From Bacillus sp. S3 (GTDB lineage Bacteria > Bacillota > Bacilli > Bacillales > Cytobacillaceae), in NCBI RefSeq assembly GCF_005154805.1, contig NZ_CP039727.1, positions 3,283,501-3,347,500 of the forward strand: a stretch of 64,000 bases of DNA, given 5' to 3'. The notes below the pieces were generated by a model. It saw only the letters and a list, made by a program, of their open reading frames with translations, had not been told where the DNA came from and did no database searches. The position numbers and the translations under genes are program-made. Shown here one piece after another: positions 24,866 to 34,564 of this stretch (positions within the stretch are counted from its first letter, which is position 1; the number at the start of each line of letters is the position of its first letter).

Positions 24866-25762
24866 TTATACTGAAAAATAAGATGGGGTTCTCACCTTAA
24901 CATGTTCTCCAAATCCAGGTTTAAATAAAACCTGTTTCCCAGAGCGGACAACCTTTCCTTTGTGGACAGTAACTACTAGTCTATCACTATGATAATGAAA
25001 TAAACTTGATTCATCAACATTCTTGATTTCTCTTCCCTTTACATAAAGGTTATAACTTAATTCTGTTCCGTTCATTAGGCTCCCTTTTTGCGGGTATAAT
25101 CCGATTTTATTTAAGACATGAATAGGTAGTGGCTCCTTTTCAACAACTTCCTCATATAAAGCAGGAATCTTTTCTTTATGCATGTTATTATTCCATTTCG
25201 ACAGAATGACCTTCGCTTCCTTCTTTTGCGGACAAGAAATTAATGGAATAAATGGACTGTTAAATGGAAACATTGCTTCCCTTATCCATCCCCAAGGAAT
25301 ACCCTCTAATTCGTCCTGTTCCTGAAGATCCACGAAGATAGCTGGAATCTTCTCCCTCTTACAGCTTCTGATAAAAGACGGTGTAATAAGCCGTACCGGG
25401 ATTTTAACACCAATGATAAAATCGACTGGGCTGCTTATTAATGCAGTTTTCACTTCCATGATTTTTTCAGTAAGCTCTTTTTCGTAGGATATTTCAGTAT
25501 AAGTTAACAGCGTGGTGCATCCCTTTAACAAGAAATGATTAATTAAAAAGGTCTTAACATCTTGAAATGTTCCTTGAAACGGAATATCCGAACTTAAAAG
25601 GACATATGACGGGGTCATAATATAGGATTCAGCATTCATTTTCATTAGTCGATAGTGTTTGAATCCTGTTTTAATTGCAGTTATTCGATCTTCATTTATT
25701 AACATTGACTGTGTGTGAAGCTCTTTATCTTTAAGGATATTGGCATTTTCAATAATATACAT
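24866..25762 (-). CDS. Amidohydrolase-like protein without metal-binding motif
   Basis: Protein of 298 residues. The N-terminus (IENANIL...SMLINEDRITAIK) and the C-terminus (DRLVVTVHKGKVVRSGKQV) look like the two halves of the beta-sandwich that flanks the barrel in amidohydrolases such as dihydroorotase or NagA. The following barrel segment FLINHFLLKGCTTLLTYTE also fits. However, where the family has P-G-x-I-D-x-H-x-H this protein has MTPSYVLLSSDIPF, with no His pair, so it is probably not a metal hydrolase. The ATG at 25760-25762 has only a weak box (GATAGGG). It lies between aroA and ypiA, 26 nt from ypiA. Confidence 0.65.
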   Translation of the reverse strand: MYIIENANILKDKELHTQSMLINEDRITAIKTGFKHYRLMKMNAESYIMTPSYVLLSSDIPFQGTFQDVKTFLINHFLLKGCTTLLTYTEISYEKELTEKIMEVKTALISSPVDFIIGVKIPVRLITPSFIRSCKREKIPAIFVDLQEQDELEGIPWGWIREAMFPFNSPFIPLISCPQKKEAKVILSKWNNNMHKEKIPALYEEVVEKEPLPIHVLNKIGLYPQKGSLMNGTELSYNLYVKGREIKNVDESSLFHYHSDRLVVTVHKGKVVRSGKQVLFKPGFGEHVKVRTPSYFSV

Positions 25763-25835
25763 CGTCCCTATCACCCAATTCCCATCTTTAAGACAAGCTA
25801 TGCGAAAAAACAAAAACTATGCAAGTCCAACAATA

Positions 25836-25872
25836 AAAAAGAGAAAAAGCTGCAAAATATTGCAGCTTTTAG
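25836..25872 (-). terminator. Terminator of the aromatic supraoperon after aroA
   Basis: The minus strand reads AAAAGCTGCAATATTTTGCAGCTTTTT followed by CTCTTTTTT (counted as two parts), a 10-bp stem with T-run. It overlaps the aroA stop codon. Confidence 0.88.
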
Positions 25873-27158
25873 TGGATTAGCATATTTAAGTGGGCAAAGA
25901 AGTTCGGATATGAAACAGATATTGCTTCTGATTGTTCAAGTTCTACATCTTGCTTAGAAAGAAGCGCAGCAATTGCGAGCATCATACCAATGCGGTGATC
26001 ACCGTGGCTAGAAACACTTCCACCGTGTAAATTCGATTTTCCGTAAATGACCATTCCATCATCGGTTGCTTCAATCGAAGCTCCTAACTTTCTTAATTCA
26101 TCTACAACAGTATCAATTCGATTGGTTTCTTTTACCTTTAATTCTTCTGCATCTTTAATAACCGTCTTTCCTTCTGCCTGGGTTGCCAGAAGGGCAATAA
26201 TCGGAATTTCATCAATAAGTTTTGGGATTAAATCTCCTTCAACAACCGTACCTGTTAATTTAGAGGTTTTAATGATAAGATCCCCAACCGGCTCAAAAGA
26301 TTGATCATCCTTTTGAACAATCTCGAGGTTTGCTCCCATTTTTTTCATTACCTCAATGATTCCCGTTCTAGTAGGATTGAGGCCGACATTTTTTAAAACA
26401 ATTTCACTATCGGGAATAATGGCTCCAGCCACTAGGAAAAAAGCCGCTGATGAAATATCCCCTGGAACATGAATTGTCGCCGCTGTCAATTTTTGTCCAC
26501 CTTTGACGGTTATCACTTTATGATCTTTGTCGATTTCTCCGCCAAACTTTCGAATCATTCTCTCTGTATGATCCCGGGTTTCAGCAGGTTCGATAATGGT
26601 ACTTTCCCCATCTGTCTGCAGGGCTGCTAAAATTAGAGCTGATTTTACCTGTGCGCTTGCTACAGGGAGCTCGTAATGGATCGGATTTAACTGTCCGCCA
26701 CGAATCGAAATAGGAGTAAAGGCACTGTTTTTTCGCCCATCAAGACTTGCTCCCATTTTTGTTAAAGGACCCGTTACCCTTGTCATTGGCCTTTTACCAA
26801 TTGATTCATCACCTGCCACCGTGGAGAAAAATGGCCTTCCTGCCAATATCCCCATTAATAAACGAATAGTAGTCCCGGAATTGCCTACATCCAATATTGC
26901 ATCAGGTTCTGTTAAACCTTCAAACCCATTTCCCGTAATTCGAATCTCGTTCTCTGATTCCTCAATTGATACCCCGAGCTTTCGAAAGCAGGATATCGTG
27001 CTTAAACAATCATCGCCTGGCAAAAAATTAGTAATTTTCGTTTCACCATACGCGATAGATCCAAACATAACCGATCGATGTGAGATTGATTTATCTCCCG
27101 GAATGGTTACTTCACCATTTAACCGATTGATATTAGTCATTAGTTTTTTTAAAGCCAT
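25869..27158 (-). CDS. aroA: 3-phosphoshikimate 1-carboxyvinyltransferase (EPSP synthase)
   Basis: Sixth shikimate-pathway step: joins phosphoenolpyruvate to shikimate-3-phosphate. Called aroE in B. subtilis. Landmarks: [13 protein letters not shown] near the N-terminus, [18 protein letters not shown] loop ([13 protein letters not shown]), the RPMTRV segment, and C-terminal LKVKETNRI and [11 protein letters not shown]. This N-terminal motif set is of the class II type. Length of 429 residues is usual. Last gene of the supraoperon, directly after tyrA. Confidence 0.97.
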   Translation of the reverse strand: MALKKLMTNINRLNGEVTIPGDKSISHRSVMFGSIAYGETKITNFLPGDDCLSTISCFRKLGVSIEESENEIRITGNGFEGLTEPDAILDVGNSGTTIRLLMGILAGRPFFSTVAGDESIGKRPMTRVTGPLTKMGASLDGRKNSAFTPISIRGGQLNPIHYELPVASAQVKSALILAALQTDGESTIIEPAETRDHTERMIRKFGGEIDKDHKVITVKGGQKLTAATIHVPGDISSAAFFLVAGAIIPDSEIVLKNVGLNPTRTGIIEVMKKMGANLEIVQKDDQSFEPVGDLIIKTSKLTGTVVEGDLIPKLIDEIPIIALLATQAEGKTVIKDAEELKVKETNRIDTVVDELRKLGASIEATDDGMVIYGKSNLHGGSVSSHGDHRIGMMLAIAALLSKQDVELEQSEAISVSYPNFFAHLNMLIH

Positions 27159-27184
27159 TTAAGAAACACCTACTTACAATCATT

Positions 27185-28291
27185 TTAGAAACCAATGGAA
27201 GTGGCAAAGCGGGAATAATTGCCAATACATTTTTCTGCTTTTTGCCGATCCTCTTCTGTTTGAAAGCTAATGACTAAAACGCCATTAATATCTTCACGTG
27301 TTTCGAGGATGCGTATATTTGTGATACTGATTTTCTCCTTCGCTAAATTACCCGTTATTTCTGAAATTACACCAGGGTAATCGGGTACATCAACATACAA
27401 ATCATAAAATGCGGGGATTGCACCTTTTTCCTTCTGTGGTAAATCATCGCGGAATTGCTTTGCTCGTTTGAAATAAGCGAAAATTTCATCACTGTTTTCC
27501 TTTTCTAGCAGCAGTTTTACTCCATTCATTTCGTCCTGCCACTGATTGAGAAGGTCAATTAAAGTTTCTCGGTTGTGTAGTAGGATATCTTTCCACATTT
27601 CCGGACTACTTGAAGCAATACGCGTGATATCTCTAAATCCTCCTGCTGCCAGCCGGGGAATAAGGCTTTCCGCTTCCGCAAGTTTTTCGGTTTGCCGAAC
27701 AATTGAGGCTGCAATAATATGCGGAAAATGACTTACTATCCCTGTAAGATAGTCGTGATTTTCCGGTGTCATCGTTAAGAATTTAGCATTTGTCCCCAAT
27801 AACCAATCTTTTAAACGTGCAACAGCTGCCGCTTCTACATCGTCGTCCGGAGTTAATAGATAAAATGCGTTTTCAAATAAGATTTCTTTTGCAGCAGAAA
27901 CACCGCTTTTATGAGAGCCGGCCATTGGATGGCCTCCAATAAACGTAATTCCCTTTAGCCTTAAGCTTGCTGCACTTTCCACAATTCTTCTTTTCGTACT
28001 GCCTGTATCTGTCACAATCACTTCGGGGTGAAGTGGCAGTTTGGATAATAGCTGTATAATCTCTTTGGTTTCATTTACAGGTGCAGCAATAATTATTAAA
28101 TCAGTATCCATGGCGCCATCATTAATATTTTCTACTATTTCATCAATGACACCCAGCATTTTTGCCAGCCTTGCCTGCTCACTATTGATATCAAATCCTG
28201 CAATCACAGCTTCAGGATGTTCCTTCTTGATACATAATGCTAAGGAACCGCCAATTAACCCTAAGCCAATAACAAAAACCCGGCCTTTCAA
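27185..28291 (-). CDS. tyrA: Prephenate dehydrogenase with ACT domain
   Basis: Oxidatively decarboxylates prephenate to 4-hydroxyphenylpyruvate for tyrosine. The NAD-binding loop is GLGLIGGSLA (residues 9-18). The catalytic His is in GGHPMAGSHKSG, and TDTGSTKRRI is conserved. The C-terminal 75 residues form an ACT domain (DLYVDVPDYPGVISEIT), the expected site of tyrosine feedback. Length of 368 residues is usual for Bacillus TyrA. Lies between hisC and aroA. Confidence 0.96.
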   Translation of the reverse strand: MKGRVFVIGLGLIGGSLALCIKKEHPEAVIAGFDINSEQARLAKMLGVIDEIVENINDGAMDTDLIIIAAPVNETKEIIQLLSKLPLHPEVIVTDTGSTKRRIVESAASLRLKGITFIGGHPMAGSHKSGVSAAKEILFENAFYLLTPDDDVEAAAVARLKDWLLGTNAKFLTMTPENHDYLTGIVSHFPHIIAASIVRQTEKLAEAESLIPRLAAGGFRDITRIASSSPEMWKDILLHNRETLIDLLNQWQDEMNGVKLLLEKENSDEIFAYFKRAKQFRDDLPQKEKGAIPAFYDLYVDVPDYPGVISEITGNLAKEKISITNIRILETREDINGVLVISFQTEEDRQKAEKCIGNYSRFATSIGF

Positions 28292-28327
28292 TGTTTTTTC
28301 CCCCTAGTTTAAAGAGAACCGCTCTCG

Positions 28328-29416
28328 TCAGTTCGCTTCCAGAAATTCACTTAATGCCTTAAGAACACCTTCATTTTCTTCAGAAGATCCCACCGTAATT
28401 CTTACAGCAGTCGGAAAGCCAAGAGCTTTTCCGGAGCGGACGATATAACCTTTTGTTTGCAAATATTGAAAAATTTCATCTGCATCAACGTTAAAATCTA
28501 TTAATATAAAGTTGGTCTGAGTAGGATAATATTGAAGCTGATGTTGTTCGCAGAATTCAAAAAACTGTGTCAAACCATGTCTGTTTTTTACTTTACAATC
28601 TTCGACAAACGCCTGATCTTTGATAGCGGCACTTGCTGCCAATTGACCTAAAGAGTTCACATTAAACGGTTCTCGTACTGGTTCAAGTGCCTTGATGATA
28701 GAGCGGTTCGCCACCCCATACCCCACCCTTAGGGCAGCAAGTCCATATATTTTTGAAAAAGTTCTAAGTACAATCAGGTTTTCATACTTGCGAGTTAAAC
28801 CGACTGCATCATAGTAGTCTTCTGCAACTACATATTCATAATAAGCCTCATCAAGCACGACAAGGATATGCGGCGGTACTTTTTCTAGAAATGGGATTAA
28901 TGTATTTTCCGGTATATATGTACCCGTAGGATTATTGGGGCTGCAGACCCAGATCACATTTGTGGTCTCGTCAATTGCCTCAAGCATGGCATCTAAATTA
29001 TGGTCACCGTTAACTAATGGGATTTCCTTAATGACAGCTCCCTCAATCAGAGCATTATGCTTGTATTGAGAAAATGTAGGTGTTGCCATAATGGTACTGG
29101 CATTTCGGTGCAGAAGCGCTCGTGAAATAATTTGAATTAGGTTGTCTGAACCATTTCCTAATATTATCTCCGTTTCATCAACCTGCAAAAATGCTGCAAG
29201 CGTCTCTCTTAAATGAGTAGCATAGCCATCAGGATAAATAGCTAAACTAGATTGATACGATTGAAGAGCTGAAAGTGCCTGTTCCGAGCAACCGAATGGA
29301 TTTTCATTGGAAGCCAGTTTGACAATCCGTTCTAATTGAAATTGTTTTTTGACCGCCTCAATTGATTTCCCTGGTTGATAAGGAGTAAGCGCTAAAACAT
29401 TCTCTTTCCATCTCAT
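28328..29416 (-). CDS. hisC: Histidinol-phosphate / aromatic aminotransferase
   Basis: PLP enzyme that in Bacillus serves both histidine synthesis and the last step of tyrosine and phenylalanine synthesis, which explains its place in the aromatic operon. KLASNENPFG, CSPNNPTGTY, LDEAYYEY and the PLP Lys in RTFSKIYGLAALRVGYG are present. The ATG at 29414-29416 (GAGTGAGG upstream) gives MRWKENVLALTPYQPGK as in B. subtilis HisC; the longer frame is not supported. In B. subtilis six trp genes precede hisC; here aroH is only 48 nt away. Confidence 0.96.
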   Translation of the reverse strand: MRWKENVLALTPYQPGKSIEAVKKQFQLERIVKLASNENPFGCSEQALSALQSYQSSLAIYPDGYATHLRETLAAFLQVDETEIILGNGSDNLIQIISRALLHRNASTIMATPTFSQYKHNALIEGAVIKEIPLVNGDHNLDAMLEAIDETTNVIWVCSPNNPTGTYIPENTLIPFLEKVPPHILVVLDEAYYEYVVAEDYYDAVGLTRKYENLIVLRTFSKIYGLAALRVGYGVANRSIIKALEPVREPFNVNSLGQLAASAAIKDQAFVEDCKVKNRHGLTQFFEFCEQHQLQYYPTQTNFILIDFNVDADEIFQYLQTKGYIVRSGKALGFPTAVRITVGSSEENEGVLKALSEFLEAN

Positions 29417-29464
29417 TTTCCTCACTCCATTCGTTCTGATTGTCATCATTTTCATTAAACTGTT

Positions 29465-29836
29465 TTACACTACACTATTTCCAAGATCGGGTCTTAACAC
29501 CTTTGCATTCCTTAAATATACATGACCAATTTGTTCCTGTGGCAAACTTGTATTTACATGCATCATAATTCTGACACACATATCTAGAGAATTAGGAACA
29601 GGAAGCTCTCGCATACACATGACCGGAACGTAAGTCCATCCCGCAAATTTCCGTAATGCCTTTGCCGGAAATACTGCATTAATATCTTCTGTAGTTGAAA
29701 TGAATACTGAGGCGACGGAATCAGGTTGAATTTGATTAACCTCTATTAATTTTGCCAAAAGTTCCTCTGTAGCAGAAATAATGTCTTCCTCGGTATTTGT
29801 GCTGACCGTCGTTGCTCCTCTCATCCCTCTGATCAT
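29465..29836 (-). CDS. aroH: Chorismate mutase, AroH type
   Basis: Rearranges chorismate to prephenate. Monofunctional trimeric AroH-type enzyme of 123 residues. RGMRGATTVSTNTEEDI at the N-terminus carries the active-site Arg, and CMRELPVPNSLDMCVR holds the other substrate-binding Arg and Cys region of B. subtilis AroH. The ATG has GGGGGAT upstream. Lies between aroB and hisC in the supraoperon. Confidence 0.96.
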   Translation of the reverse strand: MIRGMRGATTVSTNTEEDIISATEELLAKLIEVNQIQPDSVASVFISTTEDINAVFPAKALRKFAGWTYVPVMCMRELPVPNSLDMCVRIMMHVNTSLPQEQIGHVYLRNAKVLRPDLGNSVV

Positions 29837-29854
29837 GTAAATATCCCCCTTGAA

Positions 29855-30925
29855 TTAAAAACTTTTTAGCTCTTTTAATAATATTGCTTCAGATACTTCC
29901 TGGAGACATGGCTGTCCGACTTCGTTTAGCAATACAAATCGAATGGACTCACCAATTGACTTCTTATCCTGCCTCATTTTGCTGATCAGACTATCTAAGG
30001 ATAGTTGTTCAGGGATGGTTATTTCATATCCTAACGTCTTAACCCAATCGGTAAATTCATGAATTTGAAAGGATAACCCAAGTAATTCTCTGCTTAACTT
30101 CAATGCAAATAACATCCCTATCATTACTGCTTCACCATGTGTGAAGTTTCCATAGCCCATTTCCGATTCAATTGCATGTCCAAGCGTGTGACCCAAATTT
30201 AAATAAGCGCGGACACCTGTTTCTCTTTCATCCTGTGAAACAAATTGGTTTTTAATCTTGATCCCTTTCACTAACGAATCCGTTAATTGAGCTAAAGTTA
30301 AAGAATTCAAGTCAACAACATTTATTTTTAACCATTGATAGAAGTGGGGATCGGCAATAAGTGCATGTTTAATAACCTCAGCAAACCCCGAGCGGATTTC
30401 TTGGATTGGCAATGTTTTTAACAGTTCAAGATCATAAAATACGGCCTCCGGCTGATAAAAAGCACCAATCATATTCTTTCCAAGTGGGTGATTGATGGCT
30501 ACCTTGCCTCCAACCGCACTATCATGAGCCAATATGGTAGTTGGAACTTGAATAAAAGGAATTCCCCGCATAAAGGAAGCGGCAACGAAGCCAGACAAGT
30601 CTCCAACTGCCCCGCCGCCAAATGAAAGAATAACAGATTGCCGATCCAAACGGTTCTCAAGTGCCGTTGATAAAGCATCATAATACACTTCAAAGGTTTT
30701 TGCCTTTTCACCGCTTGGAGCTGTAAAAATAACAGGATTCCAATGCTTTAATTCAAGCAAAAATTTCTCAAGATGAAGTTTTGCAACCGTTTCATCTGTA
30801 ATAATCAGTATTCTTGTAAGGTTAGGAAAATGACTGCTTAGAAATGTGCTAAGCTCTTTTCTTACCCCTTCCCCAACAAAGACCGAATATGTTTTTGATG
30901 CTGTTTGAATTTGAATCGTTTCCAT
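29855..30925 (-). CDS. aroB: 3-dehydroquinate synthase
   Basis: Second shikimate-pathway enzyme; NAD- and zinc-dependent cyclisation of DAHP. Landmarks are the GGGAVGDLSGFVAA glycine-rich motif, the PTTILAHDSAVGGKVAIN loop, and metal ligands in EVIKHAL, LGHTLGHAIE and FTHGEAV. Length of 356 residues is normal. Its ATG overlaps the last base of the aroC stop (TAATG), so translation is coupled. Confidence 0.97.
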   Translation of the reverse strand: METIQIQTASKTYSVFVGEGVRKELSTFLSSHFPNLTRILIITDETVAKLHLEKFLLELKHWNPVIFTAPSGEKAKTFEVYYDALSTALENRLDRQSVILSFGGGAVGDLSGFVAASFMRGIPFIQVPTTILAHDSAVGGKVAINHPLGKNMIGAFYQPEAVFYDLELLKTLPIQEIRSGFAEVIKHALIADPHFYQWLKINVVDLNSLTLAQLTDSLVKGIKIKNQFVSQDERETGVRAYLNLGHTLGHAIESEMGYGNFTHGEAVMIGMLFALKLSRELLGLSFQIHEFTDWVKTLGYEITIPEQLSLDSLISKMRQDKKSIGESIRFVLLNEVGQPCLQEVSEAILLKELKSF

Positions 30926-32103
30926 TAAAACTCCCTCGCATATTCACGCTGCCTGTTTATTTCATCGGCAAAGGTTTCAAAGCGGTCACTGTAAAATTGT
31001 TCAACTAGCGCATTCGCAAGCTCCCAGGCTACGACATGTTCCGCAACAACGGCAGCCGCAGGTACGGCACAGCTATCAGAGCGTTCAACACTCGCTGCAA
31101 ACGGCTCTTTCGTTTCAATATCAACACTCATTAATGGTTTATACAGTGTAGGTATGGGCTTCATTACTCCTCTGACCACAATAGGCATCCCAGTAGTCAT
31201 ACCGCCTTCAAACCCGCCAAGCCGGTTTGTCTTGCGGTAATATCCTACTTCTTTATCCCAGGCTATCTCATCGTGGACTTCACTTCCGGGCTTTCTGGCT
31301 GCTTCAAATCCAATTCCAATCTCTACACCTTTAAAAGCGTTTATACTCATTATAGCTGCAGCTAATTTTCCGTCTAATTTACGATCATAGTGGACATAGC
31401 TTCCCACCCCAGCTGGCATTCCAGTAGCAACAACCTCAACTACCCCGCCAATTGAATCACCATTTTTCTTGGCTTCGTCAATCGCATTCATCATTTCCTG
31501 CTCGACATTTGGATCGGCCACTCTTACAGGTGAATTTTCAGTCCGTTCCTTAAGTTCCGTAACTGAAAGAGAAGGATCAACGGTGGCTTTAATTCCCCCG
31601 ATTTCGATAACATGTGAAACAAGTTCAACACCGACCAAGGATAAAAGTTTCTTGGCAACAGCACCGGCTGCCACTCTAACGGTTGTTTCACGGGCTGATG
31701 ATCGTTCAAGGACATTTCTCATATCCCTGTGGCCATATTTCATCGCTCCATTTAAGTCGGCATGGCCAGGTCTTGCCCTTGTTACCTTACGCTTTATTTC
31801 TTCCTCTTCCGCATCCTCTATTGCTTCAATACCCATAATCTTTGTCCAATGCTTCCAGTCATTGTTTTTCACTACCAGGGCAATTGGCGACCCTAGCGTT
31901 TTTCCATGGCGGACACCCGATACTATTTCTGCCGTATCTTTTTCTATTTGCATGCGGCGCCCTCGGCCATGACCTTTTTGACGTCTTGCCAGCTCTTCAT
32001 TTATATTTTCAGCCTCTAGCGGCATTCCCGCAGGCAAACCCTCTAAAATAGTTGTTAACTGCGGCCCATGGGATTCACCAGCAGTTAGATATCTAATCCC
32101 CAT
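30925..32103 (-). CDS. aroC: Chorismate synthase
   Basis: Final enzyme of the shikimate pathway, requiring reduced FMN. Called aroF in B. subtilis. [18 protein letters not shown] opens the protein, followed by [21 protein letters not shown], and the [19 protein letters not shown] active-site region. Near the C-terminus is [17 protein letters not shown]. First gene of the aromatic operon in this window, after a strong ndk terminator; a TATACT -10-like element lies upstream but I could not assign a -35. cheR, which lies between ndk and this gene in B. subtilis, is absent. Confidence 0.97.
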   Translation of the reverse strand: MGIRYLTAGESHGPQLTTILEGLPAGMPLEAENINEELARRQKGHGRGRRMQIEKDTAEIVSGVRHGKTLGSPIALVVKNNDWKHWTKIMGIEAIEDAEEEEIKRKVTRARPGHADLNGAMKYGHRDMRNVLERSSARETTVRVAAGAVAKKLLSLVGVELVSHVIEIGGIKATVDPSLSVTELKERTENSPVRVADPNVEQEMMNAIDEAKKNGDSIGGVVEVVATGMPAGVGSYVHYDRKLDGKLAAAIMSINAFKGVEIGIGFEAARKPGSEVHDEIAWDKEVGYYRKTNRLGGFEGGMTTGMPIVVRGVMKPIPTLYKPLMSVDIETKEPFAASVERSDSCAVPAAAVVAEHVVAWELANALVEQFYSDRFETFADEINRQREYAREF

Positions 32104-32211
32104 TCTCTTTCCCCCTTCAACTCATTAAAGAATTATGTATCAATATATCATATCGTGGTAAATAAACATAGTATAATAATTCAGAAAATAACAGAAAATT
32201 TTTGTATCCGA

Positions 32212-32256
32212 TTACAAAACAAGGCACTTGTATAAGTTCTATACAAGTGCCTTGTC
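32212..32256 (-). terminator. Terminator of ndk
   Basis: A 14-bp perfect stem (AAGGCACTTGTATA with TATACAAGTGCCTT) followed by GTTTTG on the minus strand, 13 nt past the ndk stop. Confidence 0.85.
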
Positions 32257-32265
32257 AATGTTAGA

Positions 32266-32712
32266 TTAATAAATCCATTCATTTACTAATTTCGAATACT
32301 CTACAACGCCAGTATCTTTAAAAAACAGGCCGATTTCCCGTTCTGCACTTGCTGGTGAATCGGAGCCGTGAATGACATTTTTACCAACAGTTAAACCAAA
32401 ATCACCACGAATCGTTCCAGGTGAAGCATCCTTTGGATTTGTAGCGCCCATCATTTGGCGCGCAGTAGCGATCACATTCTCCCCTTGCCAAACCATGGCA
32501 AAAACCGGGCCGGATGTGATGAAGTCTACTAATTCACCAAAGAACGGACGTTCCTTGTGCTCACCATAATGCTCTTCTGCAAGTTCAGTTGGAATGCTCA
32601 TTAATTTAGCTCCAACCAGTTGGAAGCCCTTTCTTTCAAATCGTGAAACGATTTCACCAATTAAATTACGCTGTACGCCATCAGGCTTTACCATTAAAAA
32701 AGTTTTTTCCAT
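32266..32712 (-). CDS. ndk: Nucleoside diphosphate kinase
   Basis: Transfers the gamma phosphate between nucleoside triphosphates and diphosphates. 148 residues. [13 protein letters not shown] is the N-terminal signature, and the phospho-His is His115 in NVIHGSDS. I start at the ATG at 32710-32712 behind AGGAGTGG, giving [12 protein letters not shown]; the ATG nine bases upstream overlaps that spacing. Downstream of hepT in the usual Bacillus order. Confidence 0.97.
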   Translation of the reverse strand: MEKTFLMVKPDGVQRNLIGEIVSRFERKGFQLVGAKLMSIPTELAEEHYGEHKERPFFGELVDFITSGPVFAMVWQGENVIATARQMMGATNPKDASPGTIRGDFGLTVGKNVIHGSDSPASAEREIGLFFKDTGVVEYSKLVNEWIY

Positions 32713-32853
32713 GAATTCCACTCCTAAATATTATGTATATTGATTGTTTCTTTGAGAACAATCCATGGAAAATAGTATCACTTTTTTGACTATTTCGCAA
32801 CATCTAATAGCTTGGCTCTTTCTTCAGCACATGAATTCATAACCAGAGGGTCA

Positions 32854-33816
32854 CTAAAATTTTCGTCTGCCAATATATTTAGCAATGTCTCTAAGTGTTT
32901 TTTTGGCCTTGTTATCTGGTAATCCTTCTATTTGGGCTAAAGCTTTATCTAAATAATGATCACTTAAAGCAAACGATTTTTCGATTGCACCCGATTGCTT
33001 GATAAGGGAAATAATAAATAATATCTTCTCAGGTGCCATATTTTCATGAACTTTTTCAATCTCTCTTCGAATATCGTCATTTTCCATTGCAAAAAGAGCA
33101 GGCGCCGTAATGTTCCCTTGTAAAAGGTCACTCCCCGCAGGCTTTCCTAACTGCTTCTCGGTTGCAGTAAAATCTAATATGTCATCAATAATTTGATAGG
33201 ACATCCCTACATAGTACCCAAATCGGAAAAGTTTCTTGTGGAAGACTTCTTCAACCCCTGCCGCAATTGCACCCAATTGGCAGCTGACAGCAATTAATAA
33301 GGCTGTTTTTCTTTTGATTCTTCGAAGATAGTCCCGAAGATTTTGATTAAAACGGTATTTATCTTTTATCTGTTGAATTTCCCCGACGGTTACTTCAACA
33401 ATTGTATTTGCTAAAATTTTATGGGCTGCAGGTTTTTCGATATTTGTCATTAATTCTAATGCCAAGGCAAAAACAAAGTCACCGGTGTACATCGCGATTT
33501 TGTTATCCCATTTTGATTTAACGGTTGGCTGACCTCTGCGGAGATCAGCATCATCTATTACATCATCATGGACAAGTGATGCCATATGAATAAGTTCAAG
33601 GGCAACAGCAACATTTTTCATCACGTGGATGTCATAATGACCAAATTTCCCTGCAAGCAAAACAAAAACAGGACGAATTCTTTTTCCGCCGGCTTGTAAT
33701 GTATGCATCGATGCTTGTTTTAAAAGAAGAGAATCTGGTTGAATCGTCTCTTCTAACTCTTTTTCGATTATGTTAATATCCGAATTCAAAAATGAATACA
33801 TCATTTTTAATTTCAT
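32854..33816 (-). CDS. hepT: Heptaprenyl diphosphate synthase component II
   Basis: Catalytic subunit that extends farnesyl diphosphate to the C35 side chain of menaquinone-7. The two Asp-rich motifs are DDVIDDAD and DDILD, with GGKRIRP and YTGDFVFA between N-terminus and first motif region. Works with HepS, encoded two genes upstream, and feeds MenG between them. 320 residues, normal length, starting MKLKMMYSFL behind GGGTGA. Confidence 0.96.
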   Translation of the reverse strand: MKLKMMYSFLNSDINIIEKELEETIQPDSLLLKQASMHTLQAGGKRIRPVFVLLAGKFGHYDIHVMKNVAVALELIHMASLVHDDVIDDADLRRGQPTVKSKWDNKIAMYTGDFVFALALELMTNIEKPAAHKILANTIVEVTVGEIQQIKDKYRFNQNLRDYLRRIKRKTALLIAVSCQLGAIAAGVEEVFHKKLFRFGYYVGMSYQIIDDILDFTATEKQLGKPAGSDLLQGNITAPALFAMENDDIRREIEKVHENMAPEKILFIISLIKQSGAIEKSFALSDHYLDKALAQIEGLPDNKAKKTLRDIAKYIGRRKF

Positions 33817-33856
33817 TTGTATTCACCCAGCTTTTCATCCTGTCTTCAATTCAATG

Positions 33857-34561
33857 TTAATTTTTTTTGCCAATATGAACAGCAGCGGCACCACCGCTAT
33901 ACGCTTTATATTTTACATCTTTAAATCCAGCTTTTTCAAACATTTTAGCAAGCTCTCTCATTCCCGGAAAATCACGTGCTGATTCGTGAAGCCACGAATA
34001 TTCTCTATAGCTTTTGGCAAACAATTTACCAAATAGCGGCATGATGAAACGGAAGTAAAAATAATAAAGCTGCTTATAGCCGATTAAAGTTGGCTGTGAT
34101 GTCTCTAAACAGACAGCAATCCCTCCAGGTTTTACTACCCGATTCATTTCCTTCAATACCTGCATATAATCAGGGACATTCCTTAAGCCAAAGCCAATCG
34201 TTACATAATCAAAGCTATTATCAGGAAAGGGGAGTTCCATTGCGTTGCCGTGGATCAAATGAACCTGTTCAAGCCCTAAGTTTTTAACCTTTTCAATCCC
34301 CACATTCAACATGTTTTGACTGAAATCCAAGCCAGTGACTTCCCCTGCAGGGCCCACGGCATCAGCTAAGGCAATTGTCCAATCGGCCGTTCCACAGCAT
34401 ACATCAAGAGCCTTTGAACCAGGCTGAACATTCATTTTTTTCATTGTGTCTTTCCGCCACTTGATGTGCTGTTGAAAGCTAATAACCGAGTTCATTTTAT
34501 CATAGTTATCAGATATCTTTTCGAACACATTGTGAACGCGCTGTTCTTTTGATTGCTGCAT
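33857..34561 (-). CDS. menG: Demethylmenaquinone methyltransferase
   Basis: SAM-dependent methyltransferase for the last step of menaquinone synthesis (UbiE/MenG family). Motif I is [15 protein letters not shown], followed by [11 protein letters not shown] and [10 protein letters not shown]; the UbiE signature [13 protein letters not shown] is near the C-terminus. 234 residues. It lies between hepS and hepT, 3 nt after hepS, so the operon makes and modifies the menaquinone side chain and ring. Confidence 0.96.
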   Translation of the reverse strand: MQQSKEQRVHNVFEKISDNYDKMNSVISFQQHIKWRKDTMKKMNVQPGSKALDVCCGTADWTIALADAVGPAGEVTGLDFSQNMLNVGIEKVKNLGLEQVHLIHGNAMELPFPDNSFDYVTIGFGLRNVPDYMQVLKEMNRVVKPGGIAVCLETSQPTLIGYKQLYYFYFRFIMPLFGKLFAKSYREYSWLHESARDFPGMRELAKMFEKAGFKDVKYKAYSGGAAAVHIGKKN

Positions 34562-34564
34562 GGT

